Source: JAJPKK01 sp963747835
GTDB lineage: Bacteria; Pseudomonadota; Alphaproteobacteria; Rhizobiales; Xanthobacteraceae
Direction: 5' to 3'
Assembly: GCA_963747835.1 (NCBI GenBank)
Contig: CAVVGO010000001.1
Coordinates: 1-64,000 of the forward strand
DNA length: 64,000 nucleotides
A program made the translations under genes and the position numbers. This document shows positions 32,653 through 40,645 of the stretch, one piece after another (within the stretch, counting starts at the first letter, position 1; each line of letters begins with the position of its first letter). The notes beneath the pieces were generated by a model. That model made no database searches. It had not been told where the DNA came from and saw only the letters and a program-made list of their open reading frames with translations.

Positions 32653-33288
32653 ATGGATGCAGTAACCACCCGTCCGCTGCCGGGACGGCCCCTCGCCATT
32701 CCCAATCTGCTGACCTACGCCCGGATTATAGCGGTGCCGATGGTGGTCGCCTGCATGTACTGGCAGGCCATTCTGTTCGGAGGCATGTGGCTGCGCTGGG
32801 TCGCTCTTGCGATCTTCGTCACCGCCGGCATCACCGACATTCTCGACGGCTATTTCGCCCGCAGCCTGGGCCAGCAGTCGAGCTTCGGCCGCATGCTTGA
32901 TCCGATCGCCGACAAGCTCCTGGTAGCATCGTGCCTCCTGATGCTGGCAGCGGACGAGACCATCAAGGGCTGGTCATTATGGGCCGCGATCGTGATTCTG
33001 TGCCGCGAGATTCTGGTATCGGGTCTGCGCGAATACTTGGCCGAACTCCGGGTCAGCGTGCCGGTGACGCGGCTCGCTAAATGGAAGACCACGGTACAAC
33101 TTGTCGCCATCGGGTTCCTGCTCGCCGGCAAAGCCGGCGACGAGATCATCGCTTCGGTCACCGGCAATCCGTTCACCCCGGTGGTGACGTACTTCGGCCT
33201 GACCCTGCTGTGGATTTCCGCCATCGTGACGCTCTACACCGGATATGACTATTTCCGCGCCGGAGTCCGCCATCTGATCGAGGAATGA
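32653..33288 (+). CDS. pgsA: CDP-diacylglycerol-glycerol-3-phosphate 3-phosphatidyltransferase
   Basis: PgsA makes phosphatidylglycerol phosphate in the inner membrane. The start MDAVTTRPLPG at 32653 (TTAGGACG upstream) gives 211 residues with four to six membrane helices. The complete CDP-alcohol phosphotransferase motif is present: D65-G66-x2-A69-R70-x8-G79-x3-D83-x3-D87. IPNLLTYARIIAVP and KWKTTVQLVAIGFLL are further family blocks. The stop overlaps the moaD start (ATGA). Confidence 0.96.
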   Translation: MDAVTTRPLPGRPLAIPNLLTYARIIAVPMVVACMYWQAILFGGMWLRWVALAIFVTAGITDILDGYFARSLGQQSSFGRMLDPIADKLLVASCLLMLAADETIKGWSLWAAIVILCREILVSGLREYLAELRVSVPVTRLAKWKTTVQLVAIGFLLAGKAGDEIIASVTGNPFTPVVTYFGLTLLWISAIVTLYTGYDYFRAGVRHLIEE

Positions 33289-33542
33289 GCGTGAAGCTTC
33301 TCTATTTCGCCTGGGTGCGCGAGCGCATCGGCAAAGGCGAGGAGGTCGTACAACCGCCCGTCGGCGTCGCGACCGTCGCCGACCTCATGACCTGGCTCGC
33401 CGGGCGCGGCGAGGAGTATGCGTTCGCGTTCCAGAACCCCAAGGTCATCCGCGCCGCGATCGACCGTAATCACGTCAAGGCCAATGCGGCGATCTCCGGC
33501 GCCCGCGAAATCGCCTTCTTTCCGCCCATGACGGGCGGATGA
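33285..33542 (+). CDS. moaD: Molybdopterin synthase small subunit
   Basis: MoaD carries the thiocarboxylate sulfur for molybdopterin formation. The 85-residue ubiquitin-like protein ends in the required Gly-Gly (FFPPMTGG). VKLLYFAWVRERIGKGEE and TVADLMTWLAGRG are typical. The ATG overlaps the pgsA stop by four bases, and moaE follows 13 bp later, forming the usual uvrC-pgsA-moaD-moaE run of Rhizobiales. Confidence 0.96.
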   Translation: MSVKLLYFAWVRERIGKGEEVVQPPVGVATVADLMTWLAGRGEEYAFAFQNPKVIRAAIDRNHVKANAAISGAREIAFFPPMTGG

Positions 33543-33555
33543 CTCGGGAGATGAA

Positions 33556-34035
33556 GTGGTGCCTGCCACCATCCGGCTGCAACGCGAGGACTTCGACGCG
33601 GCGGCGGAAGCTGCGGCGCTGAGTCGAGGGCGTACCGACGTCGGCGCCGTCGTGACCTTTGCGGGGATTTGCCGCTGCAGCGACGATGGCGAGCCGGTAG
33701 CGGCCCTCACACTCGAACATTATCCCGGCATGGCGGAAGCCGAGATCGCCCGCCACGTCGAGGAGGCCGAGACCCGCTGGAAGCTCATGGGTGTCACCGT
33801 GATCCACCGCCACGGCCGGCTGGTTCCGGGCGACAATATCGTGCTGGTGGTGACGGCCGCATCCCATCGCGGCGACGCCTTCGCGGCCGCCGAATTCTTG
33901 ATGGATTACCTCAAGACCCGGGCGCCGTTCTGGAAGCGGGAGGAGCGCCCCGAGGGTGCCGCCTGGGTCGACGCCAAGGCGACCGACGACAACGCCGCCG
34001 AGCGCTGGAACAAACCCCGCCACGCGGCGGAATGA
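33556..34035 (+). CDS. moaE: Molybdopterin synthase catalytic subunit
   Basis: MoaE converts precursor Z to molybdopterin together with MoaD. The 159-residue protein starts at GTG 33556 (CGGGAGATG upstream). Signature segments: DVGAVVTFAGICR, ALTLEHYPGMAEAEI, VTVIHRHGRLVPGDNIVLVVTAASHRGDAFAAAEFLMDYLKTRAPFWKRE, with the active-site lysines in DYLKTRAPFWK. Confidence 0.96.
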   Translation: MVPATIRLQREDFDAAAEAAALSRGRTDVGAVVTFAGICRCSDDGEPVAALTLEHYPGMAEAEIARHVEEAETRWKLMGVTVIHRHGRLVPGDNIVLVVTAASHRGDAFAAAEFLMDYLKTRAPFWKREERPEGAAWVDAKATDDNAAERWNKPRHAAE

Positions 34036-34104
34036 GCCGACATTGGGCATGAACCATTCCGAAAAGTCCGCCGCTTTTCGGGCTCGTGCGCGGGGAGCGC
34101 GGCG

Positions 34105-35043
34105 GTGAAAGCGAGCCGCCGGCGGACGCGAAGGCGCCCCATGCCGCGCCCAAAGGAACTCGTCACCATCCTCGACCACGCGCGCTACGCCGTGACGCAG
34201 TTCGCCGCTGCCGAATTGATATTCGCTCACGGCACCACGGACCCGTTCGCGGAAGCGGCGTTCTTGGTCTGCGAGGCGCTCCATCTTTCGCCCGATCGCT
34301 TCGAGCCCTTCGCGGCCGCCCGGGTTACGCGGGACGAGCAGGGCCGCATCTTCGATCTCATCGAGGCCCGCATCCGCACCCGCAAGCCCGCCGCCTATCT
34401 GGTGCAGAAGGCGTATTTGCGTGGCGTGCCGTTCTATGTCGACGAGCGCGCGATCGTGCCGCGTTCCTATCTCGGCGAAATCCTCGACGCCGACCTGTTG
34501 GCCGGTGCGGATGCGGCGCCGATCGAGGACCCTTCTGCGGTCGCCCGCGTGCTGGAGCTTTGCACCGGATCGGGCGCGCTCGCGGTGCTGGCCGCGATGC
34601 GATTTCCCAACGCCTCTGTCGACGCAGTCGACATCTCTCCCGATGCGCTCGCGGTTGCGGCACGCAATGTGGCGGCTCACGGTCTCGACGGTCGCATCAC
34701 GTTGCGCCAAGGCGACCTGTTCGGTCCGATCGGTGGCGAGCGCTACGATCTCATCATCGCCAATCCGCCTTATGTGGACGCCGACGGCATGGCGGCGCTG
34801 CCGCCCGAATGCCGCCACGAGCCGGCGCTCGCCCTCGACGGCGGTCTCGACGGTATTGCGATCATACGCCGGATCATCGACAATGCCGGCCGCCACCTGA
34901 CCGGCGATGCAGGCCTGCTGTGCGAGGTCGGTCGCGACCGGCCGGTTCTGGAACGGAGCTATCCGGAAACGCGCTTTTTGTGGCTCGATACCGAGGAAAG
35001 CACCGGTGAGGTGTTCTGGCTTGACGCCGCCGAGCTTGCCTGA
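34105..35043 (+). CDS. prmB: 50S ribosomal protein L3 glutamine N5-methyltransferase
   Basis: PrmB methylates a Gln of ribosomal protein uL3 with SAM. The N-terminal helical domain (ILDHARYAVTQFAAAELIFAHGTTDPFAEAAFLVCEAL) precedes KAYLRGVPFYVDERAIVPRSYLGE, VLELCTGSGALAVLAA (SAM loop), NPPYVDADGM (catalytic NPPY) and the PrmB-specific ECRHEPALALDGGLDG. GTG 34105 has a good GGGGAG; ATG 34141 is an alternative start. Related PrmC (release-factor enzyme) lacks the RHEPxxAL form seen here, so PrmB is favoured. Confidence 0.92.
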   Translation: MKASRRRTRRRPMPRPKELVTILDHARYAVTQFAAAELIFAHGTTDPFAEAAFLVCEALHLSPDRFEPFAAARVTRDEQGRIFDLIEARIRTRKPAAYLVQKAYLRGVPFYVDERAIVPRSYLGEILDADLLAGADAAPIEDPSAVARVLELCTGSGALAVLAAMRFPNASVDAVDISPDALAVAARNVAAHGLDGRITLRQGDLFGPIGGERYDLIIANPPYVDADGMAALPPECRHEPALALDGGLDGIAIIRRIIDNAGRHLTGDAGLLCEVGRDRPVLERSYPETRFLWLDTEESTGEVFWLDAAELA

Positions 35044-35105
35044 GCGATAGCATCGGGCGAAGTCGCAAGCGATGGCGATACGACGAATTGATAAGGGAGA
35101 CGACG

Positions 35106-36071
35106 ATGAAATTCACCACCCCGATGGTCATGGCGTTCGCGGGCGTTGTTGCCGCGGGATTTGTTGCATCATCGGCTATGGCGGCGCAGACGAGCTTCTA
35201 CCAACTCCCGTCAGGCGCGTATCCGCATGACGTCGCGCCCGCGGCCGACGGCACCGTCTGGTACAGCGGCCAGCAACGCGGGTTCCTCGGCCATTTCGAT
35301 CCCAAGACCGGCAAGAACGAGGAAATCCCGCTGGGCCCCGGCGCCGCGCCCCATGGCGTCATCGTCGGCCCGGATGGTGCGCCGTGGATCACCGAGGGCG
35401 GCCAGAACGCTATCGCTCGCGTCGATCCGGTCACCCACGCCGTGAAGTTGTTTCCGCTGCCGAAGGAATTCGACGACGCCAACCTCAACACCGCGACTTT
35501 CGACAAGAAGGGCATCCTGTGGTTCACCGGCCAGAGCGGCGTGCACGGCCGCGTCGATCCGGCGACCGGCAAGCTCGATGCCTGGCGTTCGCCACGGCCC
35601 GGCACCTACGGCATCACGTCCACGCCCGCCGGCGACGTATGGTTCGCTTCGCTTGCCGGCGATTATATCGGGAAGATCGATACCGCGACTGGCGCCGTCG
35701 CCGTGGTGGATCCGCCGCGTAAAGGCTCGGGTCCGCGCCGCATCTGGTCGGACTCCAAGGGCATTCTGTGGGTGAGCTTCTGGAACGCGGGCGGCGTCGG
35801 CCGCTACGACCCGGTCGCGAAGTCATGGAAGGTCTACACCATGCCCAAGAGCAGGTCCGGCACCTACGCGGTCTATGTGGACGACAAGGACCGGGTGTGG
35901 GCGACCGACTGGCTCGCCAATTCGATCCAGCGTTTCGATCCGGTGACCGAGACCTTCACGACCTTCCCGAGCGATAAGCGCGGCGCCAGCGTGCGCCAGA
36001 TGCTCGGCCGCCCCGGCGAGTTGTGGGGCGGGGAATCCGGCAACGACCGCCTGGTGGTGGTGCGGGATTAG
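35106..36071 (+). CDS. Virginiamycin B lyase (Vgb)-like beta-propeller, secreted
   Basis: A 321-residue protein from ATG 35106 (AAGGGAGA). The signal peptide ends near SSAMAAQ. The rest is a seven-bladed propeller with repeated P-H-D/G-V-x-P-D-G-x-x-W-x-x-x blades: YPHDVAPAADGTVWYSGQQ, APHGVIVGPDGAPWITEGGQNAIARVDP, GTYGITSTPAGDVWFASLAGDYIGKID, GPRRIWSDSKGILWVSFWNAGGVGRYDP. Vgb itself is cytosolic and opens streptogramin B rings; this exported relative probably has another substrate or only binds ligands. It is 86 bp before the amidohydrolase gene and likely shares its operon. Confidence 0.85.
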   Translation: MKFTTPMVMAFAGVVAAGFVASSAMAAQTSFYQLPSGAYPHDVAPAADGTVWYSGQQRGFLGHFDPKTGKNEEIPLGPGAAPHGVIVGPDGAPWITEGGQNAIARVDPVTHAVKLFPLPKEFDDANLNTATFDKKGILWFTGQSGVHGRVDPATGKLDAWRSPRPGTYGITSTPAGDVWFASLAGDYIGKIDTATGAVAVVDPPRKGSGPRRIWSDSKGILWVSFWNAGGVGRYDPVAKSWKVYTMPKSRSGTYAVYVDDKDRVWATDWLANSIQRFDPVTETFTTFPSDKRGASVRQMLGRPGELWGGESGNDRLVVVRD

Positions 36072-36157
36072 AGACGCGTCCAGCAGGCAGGCGAGGCGGT
36101 CAGGCAGACCGAAAAAATGCCTGACCGCAAATAACGAGAAAACACGGGGAGGTTTCC

Positions 36158-37630
36158 ATGTCTCGACCAAAGCGGATGCCGCATTGGCTCCAGATGATCG
36201 CGCTGCCGTTGGTGGCTGGAGCCATAACGGCTGCCGGCGCGGGCGCGCCGGCGCTGAGCCAAAACGCGACCGTCTATGAAGGCGCCCGGCTGATCGCCGG
36301 CAACGGCAGCGTCATCGAGAGCGCCGCGTTCGTGGTTGAGAACGGCCGTTTCACGGCGGTCGGTCGCAGCGGCGAAGTGCAACTGCCGCCCGGCGCCATC
36401 CATGTCGACCTCGCCGGCAAGACCGTGATGCCCACTATCGTGGATCTCCACGGCCATATCGGGTTCCAGGACATCCCGGCCGGCACCATGTCGAAGGCGA
36501 CCTTCACCCGCGAAAATCTGATCGATCATCTCCAGCGCCTCGCCTTTGCGGGCGTCGGCGCTGTGGTCAGCATCGGCGACTATGTCGACCGCGCCGACAT
36601 GCACGGCGGCCGCACCGGCTGGGGCGACGTTCCGCTGCGGTTGCGCGACGAGGTGGTTCCGGGCGCCGCGCTGTTCAAGACCGCGGGCGCCGGCATGGCC
36701 TGGCCGGGCTCCGGCGCCCAAGGCGACCCATCGCGGGTCGATATCTCCTATCCGGTCTCGACGGTCGAGGAGGCGCGCGCGGCCGTTCAGGATTACGTCC
36801 GCATGAAGCCCGAGTTCATCAAGATCTGGGTTGATGACCGCGACGGCAAGAAGCCGACGCTGACGCCGGTGCTGTACCAGGCGATCCTCGACGAGGCACA
36901 CAAATTCGGCGTCCCGGTCGGCGTCCACAACGTCAGGCAATCCGACGCCAAGGAGTTGGTGCGCGGCGGCATCGAAGGCTGGCTGCATGTCCCGGTCCGC
37001 CAGGGCGAGGTCGCCGATGACGAGATGATCGCGCTTGTCAAGGATCGGGTTGCCCGCAACGACCGGCCGAACATGTGGATGACGCCGTCCTTGATCACCG
37101 CCTGGATGAACACCCAAGGTGGCGGCCGGCCGGTCTGGCTCGACGATCCGCTGCTGACGGCGACCTATTCGCCCCAGCAGATCGAGGCGTATTGGGGCGA
37201 CCCGTTGCGCAAGATGACGGCCGAGCAACTCGCGCGCGCCAAGCGCAATTTCGAATCCGATGCCACCAGCGCGATGCGGCTGCGCGCCGCCGGCATCAAG
37301 GTGGTGGAGGGAACCGACACCGGTCAGACCAGGTTCCTGATCGGCTTCTCCAACCACCTCGATCTCGAAAGCATGGTGGCGATGGGCATGACGCCGTCGG
37401 AGGCGATCGTGGCGGCAACCCGCGATGGCGCCGAAATCGGCCACTTCAACTCCGGTCTCGTGGCGGCCGGCCGTAGCGCCGATTTCATCGTGCTCGACGC
37501 CAACCCGCTGGACAGCATCTCCAACACGCGCCGGATCAACAAAGTATTCCTGCGCGGTGCGGAAGTCCCGCGCGCAGACTATGCGGCGAAGTGGCGGGCC
37601 CAGTTCCGCCAGACGGCGCTGGCGCGGTAA
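36158..37630 (+). CDS. Amidohydrolase family protein, exported
   Basis: A 490-residue metal-dependent hydrolase from ATG 36158 (GGGAGG). After a signal peptide (VAGAITAAGAGAPALSQ) comes the small beta-sandwich (YEGARLIAGNGSVIESAAFVVENGRFTAVG) and the barrel: TVMPTIVDLHGHIGF (H-x-H metal pair), PEFIKIWVDDRDG (metal Lys), FGVPVGVHNV (His), GGIEGWLHVP (His), KVVEGTDTG (Asp), and the C-terminal GHFNSGLVAAGRSADFIVLDANPLD. The imidazolonepropionase/prolidase-like branch is closest by pattern; the substrate is unknown. Downstream of the Vgb-like gene, it may act on the same extracellular compound. Confidence 0.88.
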   Translation: MSRPKRMPHWLQMIALPLVAGAITAAGAGAPALSQNATVYEGARLIAGNGSVIESAAFVVENGRFTAVGRSGEVQLPPGAIHVDLAGKTVMPTIVDLHGHIGFQDIPAGTMSKATFTRENLIDHLQRLAFAGVGAVVSIGDYVDRADMHGGRTGWGDVPLRLRDEVVPGAALFKTAGAGMAWPGSGAQGDPSRVDISYPVSTVEEARAAVQDYVRMKPEFIKIWVDDRDGKKPTLTPVLYQAILDEAHKFGVPVGVHNVRQSDAKELVRGGIEGWLHVPVRQGEVADDEMIALVKDRVARNDRPNMWMTPSLITAWMNTQGGGRPVWLDDPLLTATYSPQQIEAYWGDPLRKMTAEQLARAKRNFESDATSAMRLRAAGIKVVEGTDTGQTRFLIGFSNHLDLESMVAMGMTPSEAIVAATRDGAEIGHFNSGLVAAGRSADFIVLDANPLDSISNTRRINKVFLRGAEVPRADYAAKWRAQFRQTALAR

Positions 37631-37739
37631 GCCACCGGCGATTTCCCTCGGTGATTTCGCGTTCGTTCCGGTACTGCCGCCTGTGAACGCGGCGATGGCG
37701 CGCGCCCGGATGTCCGCGCCGTAACATGTCGACCGCAGG

Positions 37740-37767
37740 TGATCCGAACGGCCTGCGCGACCGTTGA
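37740..37767 (+). promoter_or_regulatory. Predicted RpoE (ECF11-type) promoter of the DUF2177 gene
   Basis: TGATCC at 37740-37745, a 16-bp spacer and CGTTGA at 37762-37767, in the gap before DUF2177 (start 37829). The -35 and the CGTT of the -10 equal those of the two promoters between rpoE and the FAD oxidoreductase gene, with the same spacing. Confidence 0.6.
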
Positions 37768-37828
37768 GCAGACGTGGCGGCACAATACGTGCGCGCTTTG
37801 CGTCGGCTGTCAACAAATCGAGGCTCGC

Positions 37829-38239
37829 ATGACTTACGTCGTCGCTTATGCGGTCTCGCTCGTCGTATTTCTTTCCCTCGACATGGTCTGGTTGGGCGTG
37901 ATGGCGAGCCGGGTGTACCGGCCGATCTTGGGCGACATTGCCTTGACGGGCGTCAACCTTCCCGCGGCCGTCGCGTTCTACTTGTTGTATCCGATCGGTC
38001 TGGTGATTTTCGTCGTCCTGCCATCGCTGAAGGGTGGAACGATCTATTCGGCCGTCGGATACGGCGCGCTATTCGGATTTTTCACCTACGCGACTTACGA
38101 TCTCACGAACCAGGCGACGCTTCGCAACTGGACGCTGGAGCTCTCGTTGATCGACATGGCGTGGGGAACCGTACTGGCGGCTGTTGCTGGCGCTGTCGCC
38201 TTTTGGGCTGCAACAAAGTTTGCCGGTTTGATCGCTTGA
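37829..38239 (+). CDS. DUF2177 family membrane protein
   Basis: A 136-residue protein starting MTYVVAYAVSLVVFLSLDMVWLGVMASRVYR at 37829. Four membrane segments are visible, and the family motifs DMVWLG, FYLLYPIGLVIFVVLP, YGALFGFFTYATYDLTNQATLRNW and IDMAWGTVLAAVAGAVAF are all present. Function is unknown. DUF2177 genes are regularly found in ECF11 sigma/ChrR stress clusters, and the predicted promoter at 37740 supports membership here. It converges with the DUF1295 gene. Confidence 0.9.
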   Translation: MTYVVAYAVSLVVFLSLDMVWLGVMASRVYRPILGDIALTGVNLPAAVAFYLLYPIGLVIFVVLPSLKGGTIYSAVGYGALFGFFTYATYDLTNQATLRNWTLELSLIDMAWGTVLAAVAGAVAFWAATKFAGLIA

Positions 38240-38266
38240 CCGCGTCGCGAGTACGTCAGGCATGGG

Positions 38267-39079
38267 TTATCGCGTCGGCGGGAAGGGAATGAACGCGCTG
38301 GTGCGCCGCTGATAAGCGCGAAATGCCTCGCCGCGCGAGCGCAGCATATGGTCTTCGAGCGGCGGAATGCCGGAGACGTGCACCAGCAGCCAGTACATGC
38401 AGAGAGGTGCGGCGAGCGCCAGCCACCCCAACGGATAATGTCCGGCAAAGTCCATTGCGATCAGCGGATAGGCGAACCAGGCGAGCCACTCGAAGAAATA
38501 GTTCGGGTGGCGGGACCATTTCCACAGACCAATGTCGCACACTGCGTTCCGGTTGGCGGGATCAGCTTTGAAGCGGCGCAATTGAAGGTCAGCGATCGCT
38601 TCGCCGATAATGGCCAGCACCAGGAGCAACGCACCGGCCAAATCCTGAAGCCCCAATCCCGGTCGCGGGTTCTGCGCTGCAAGCGCGACCGCCAGCGCGA
38701 AGATTACGCCGACGGCAGCCTGGGACTGGAGAAACCAGAACATCCGGCGGGGGGCATCGGATTGCCATTGCGTGATCAACTGGCGATAGCGCGGATCATC
38801 GCCGATCGCGCGGGTGCGGATGACGATGTGCCAGCCGAGCCGCAGCGACCAGATGGCAACGAGAATCGCAACCATGATCTGCCGTTCATGGGGCCATGGA
38901 CCTGGGGCGAGCGGGACGAGCGCGGCGACGACCGCGACAAAGCCCAGTCCGAAGGTCCAGGATACGTCGACCCAACCCGAATTTCCGGTCGTCTGCTGAA
39001 CCCGCGATGCCATCGTCATGATGGTGGACAGGCCGGTCGCAACACCCGCCGCCAGTACGATGAGTTGCAGCAAGCTCAT
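38267..39079 (-). CDS. DUF1295 domain-containing membrane protein
   Basis: A 270-residue protein beginning MSLLQLIVLAAGVATGLS at 39079, with about six membrane segments. The conserved block WVDVSWTFGLGFVAV, LRLGWHIVIRTRAIGDDPRYRQL and GLWKWSRHPNYFFEWLAWFAYPL is the DUF1295 signature. The RHPNY-F-E-W motif is shared with isoprenylcysteine methyltransferases and steroid 5-alpha reductases, suggesting a lipid-modifying reductase or methyltransferase. It is 91 bp downstream of chrR on the same strand, so it should belong to the rpoE-chrR operon. Confidence 0.9.
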   Translation of the reverse strand: MSLLQLIVLAAGVATGLSTIMTMASRVQQTTGNSGWVDVSWTFGLGFVAVVAALVPLAPGPWPHERQIMVAILVAIWSLRLGWHIVIRTRAIGDDPRYRQLITQWQSDAPRRMFWFLQSQAAVGVIFALAVALAAQNPRPGLGLQDLAGALLLVLAIIGEAIADLQLRRFKADPANRNAVCDIGLWKWSRHPNYFFEWLAWFAYPLIAMDFAGHYPLGWLALAAPLCMYWLLVHVSGIPPLEDHMLRSRGEAFRAYQRRTSAFIPFPPTR

Positions 39080-39170
39080 GCGCCGGCTCCGCCGCGACCC
39101 GATCGTGGCTGCCGCACCCATTCGGCCTTTGTGGGCGAGCGCGGCTCTCGAACTCCTCGATGTGTCCCGC

Positions 39171-39824
39171 TCACATCCGCACGAAGGGCTGCATGAGGCG
39201 CCCGACCAGGCCGTTCAAACGCAGGCCGCCCTGCATCGCGATCAGACAGATGCACTCCTCGCCCGGGTCGACGACCGGCTGATGATCCACGGTCTCGTCG
39301 CCGAGATCGAAGTCGCCCGGCCCATATCGACCGCCCTCATGCGTGAAAGCCCCGGCGAGAACGCACGTCATTTCCAGTCCGGTGTGCGAATGCTGAAGCA
39401 ATTTGGTTCCGGCGCCCGACTTGAGCAGGAAGACACGCGTGCTGCTTGCCCCGGGAAGCACGATGGGATGCAGATGCACCCGAGGGGCGATCCACGTCCA
39501 ACGTCCGGCCGCATAGCGCCGCATGAATTTCGGCAGTCCCGGAATGTCCGCGGTCGCCGACGGCTCCGGTGTCGCACCGGTCGGCGCGACCTGCGCCCGT
39601 TCGGCCAGGCGGGCCTCGATATTGGCGAACGCCCCGGCCGACATCGCAGCAGGCGGCAGGTTCGCCAATACGGCACCGCCGACGCGTTCCATCGAATTTA
39701 CGAAGCCACGGCAAAGCGGACAGGCGACCATATGGGTCGCGACCGCAATATGCTGGCCCTGGTCCAGCGTGCCCGCCGCGAACGCGGTCAACAATAAATC
39801 GGAGGGATGATGGCGGATTGTCAT
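39171..39824 (-). CDS. chrR: Zinc anti-sigma factor ChrR (cupin type)
   Basis: ChrR binds and silences RpoE until singlet oxygen or organic hydroperoxides appear. The 217-residue protein has the N-terminal zinc anti-sigma domain with His6, His31, Cys35 and Cys38 (HMVACPLC), positions identical to those of Rhodobacter sphaeroides ChrR. Its C-terminal cupin domain has a second metal site: QHSHTGLEM (His145, His147, Glu151) and DHQPVV (His181), the part needed for singlet-oxygen response. The start overlaps the rpoE stop by four bases, giving the coupled stoichiometric synthesis usual for sigma/anti-sigma pairs. Confidence 0.95.
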   Translation of the reverse strand: MTIRHHPSDLLLTAFAAGTLDQGQHIAVATHMVACPLCRGFVNSMERVGGAVLANLPPAAMSAGAFANIEARLAERAQVAPTGATPEPSATADIPGLPKFMRRYAAGRWTWIAPRVHLHPIVLPGASSTRVFLLKSGAGTKLLQHSHTGLEMTCVLAGAFTHEGGRYGPGDFDLGDETVDHQPVVDPGEECICLIAMQGGLRLNGLVGRLMQPFVRM

Positions 39825-40402
39825 GATGTTTCGTCCAGCAGCTTGCGGAGCCGGTTCATGGCCAGGCGCAATCGTGATTTCACGGTACCGAGCGGGATTT
39901 GAAGGACTTGCGCGATTTGCGCATGCGCCTTCTCCTGGTAGAACGACAACTCGATCACCTGCATCTGGTCATCCGATAGCTTGGCGAGCGCCGCCTTGAC
40001 GCGCGTCTCCGCCTGCGCCGTCGCAAGCAGCACATCCGGTTGCGGCGCCTCGTCGACCTGGAACTCGGCGTCGATATCAGACGTCTCGTGAGCGCTGCCG
40101 CGCCAATCCCGTCGCAGCGCGTCAATCCGCAAGTTGCGCGCAATCGTAAAAATCCACGCCGACGCGCCGGCGCCGGAGGATTCGAAGAGGGGAGCCTTCC
40201 TCCAGACTGCAAGCATGGTTTCCTGCGCCAGTTCGTCCGCGGTCGCCTCGCTCGCGCCCGAGCGCCGCATGAAGGTTTTTATCCGCGGCGCGAAATACTC
40301 GAACAGCTCCGCGAATGCGACGCGATCCTGCCGGGTCGCGACCGCTTCGATCAGCCGATCCCACTGCGCCGCACCGACTGACGGCTGTCGATCAGCCGAC
40401 AT
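39821..40402 (-). CDS. rpoE: ECF sigma factor RpoE, group ECF11 type
   Basis: A 193-residue sigma factor starting MSADRQPSVGAAQWDRL at 40402 behind CCGGAGG. Region 2: FAELFEYFAPRIKTFMRRSGASEATADELAQETMLAVWRKAPLF and SAWIFTIARNLRIDALRRD; region 4: LAKLSDDQMQVIELSFYQEKAHAQIAQVLQIPLGTVKSRLRLAMNRLRKLL. The cognate ChrR gene follows at once. In-frame starts at 40498 and 40549 would run into the promoter palindrome and were rejected. It should drive its own operon and the divergent oxidoreductase genes in response to photo-oxidative stress. Confidence 0.95.
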   Translation of the reverse strand: MSADRQPSVGAAQWDRLIEAVATRQDRVAFAELFEYFAPRIKTFMRRSGASEATADELAQETMLAVWRKAPLFESSGAGASAWIFTIARNLRIDALRRDWRGSAHETSDIDAEFQVDEAPQPDVLLATAQAETRVKAALAKLSDDQMQVIELSFYQEKAHAQIAQVLQIPLGTVKSRLRLAMNRLRKLLDETS

Positions 40403-40505
40403 GGCAAGCCTCCGGGAATGCCCCTGCCGACTTCGCGAAAGCTCCCGCGCTGCCGGCGCGGTGTCGGACCCGGCGTAGCATTGGGTGAACGCATTCATGA
40501 TTGGG

Positions 40506-40533
40506 GAAACGATTGCTTCTGCGGTTTGGATCA
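40506..40533 (-). promoter_or_regulatory. Predicted RpoE autoregulated promoter (leftward)
   Basis: On the minus strand: TGATCC (40533-40528), 16-bp spacer, CGTTTC (40511-40506). The -35 lies in the left arm of the palindrome. It leads to rpoE, about 100 bp downstream. Confidence 0.65.
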
Positions 40534-40553
40534 CTGCGGGGTGATCCAAACCG
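40522..40553. repeat. Perfect 13-bp-armed palindrome joining two divergent promoters
   Basis: CGGTTTGGATCAC (40522-40534), six-base spacer TGCGGG, GTGATCCAAACCG (40541-40553). Each arm supplies the TGATCC -35 of one of the two divergent RpoE-type promoters, so their -35 elements are placed back to back within 20 bp. Confidence 0.9.
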
Positions 40554-40570
40554 ACAATCGAAGTCGTTTC
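40542..40570 (+). promoter_or_regulatory. Predicted RpoE promoter (rightward) of the FAD oxidoreductase-DUF1365 operon
   Basis: TGATCC 40542-40547, 17-bp spacer, CGTTTC 40565-40570. The -10 equals that of the leftward promoter. The leader to ATG 40646 would be about 70 nt. Confidence 0.65.
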
Positions 40571-40645
40571 GGTAAACAGAGCCGGCGTCCTGGGGCAATG
40601 CCAGGTCGCTCGGCCCGGTACGCCGCAACGGGCTGTTTGGAAACC

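Noticed and set aside
40403..40549. Longer rpoE starting at 40498 or 40549
   Set aside because: These starts lie in or near the predicted promoter, lack family similarity, and ATG 40402 has GGAGG.
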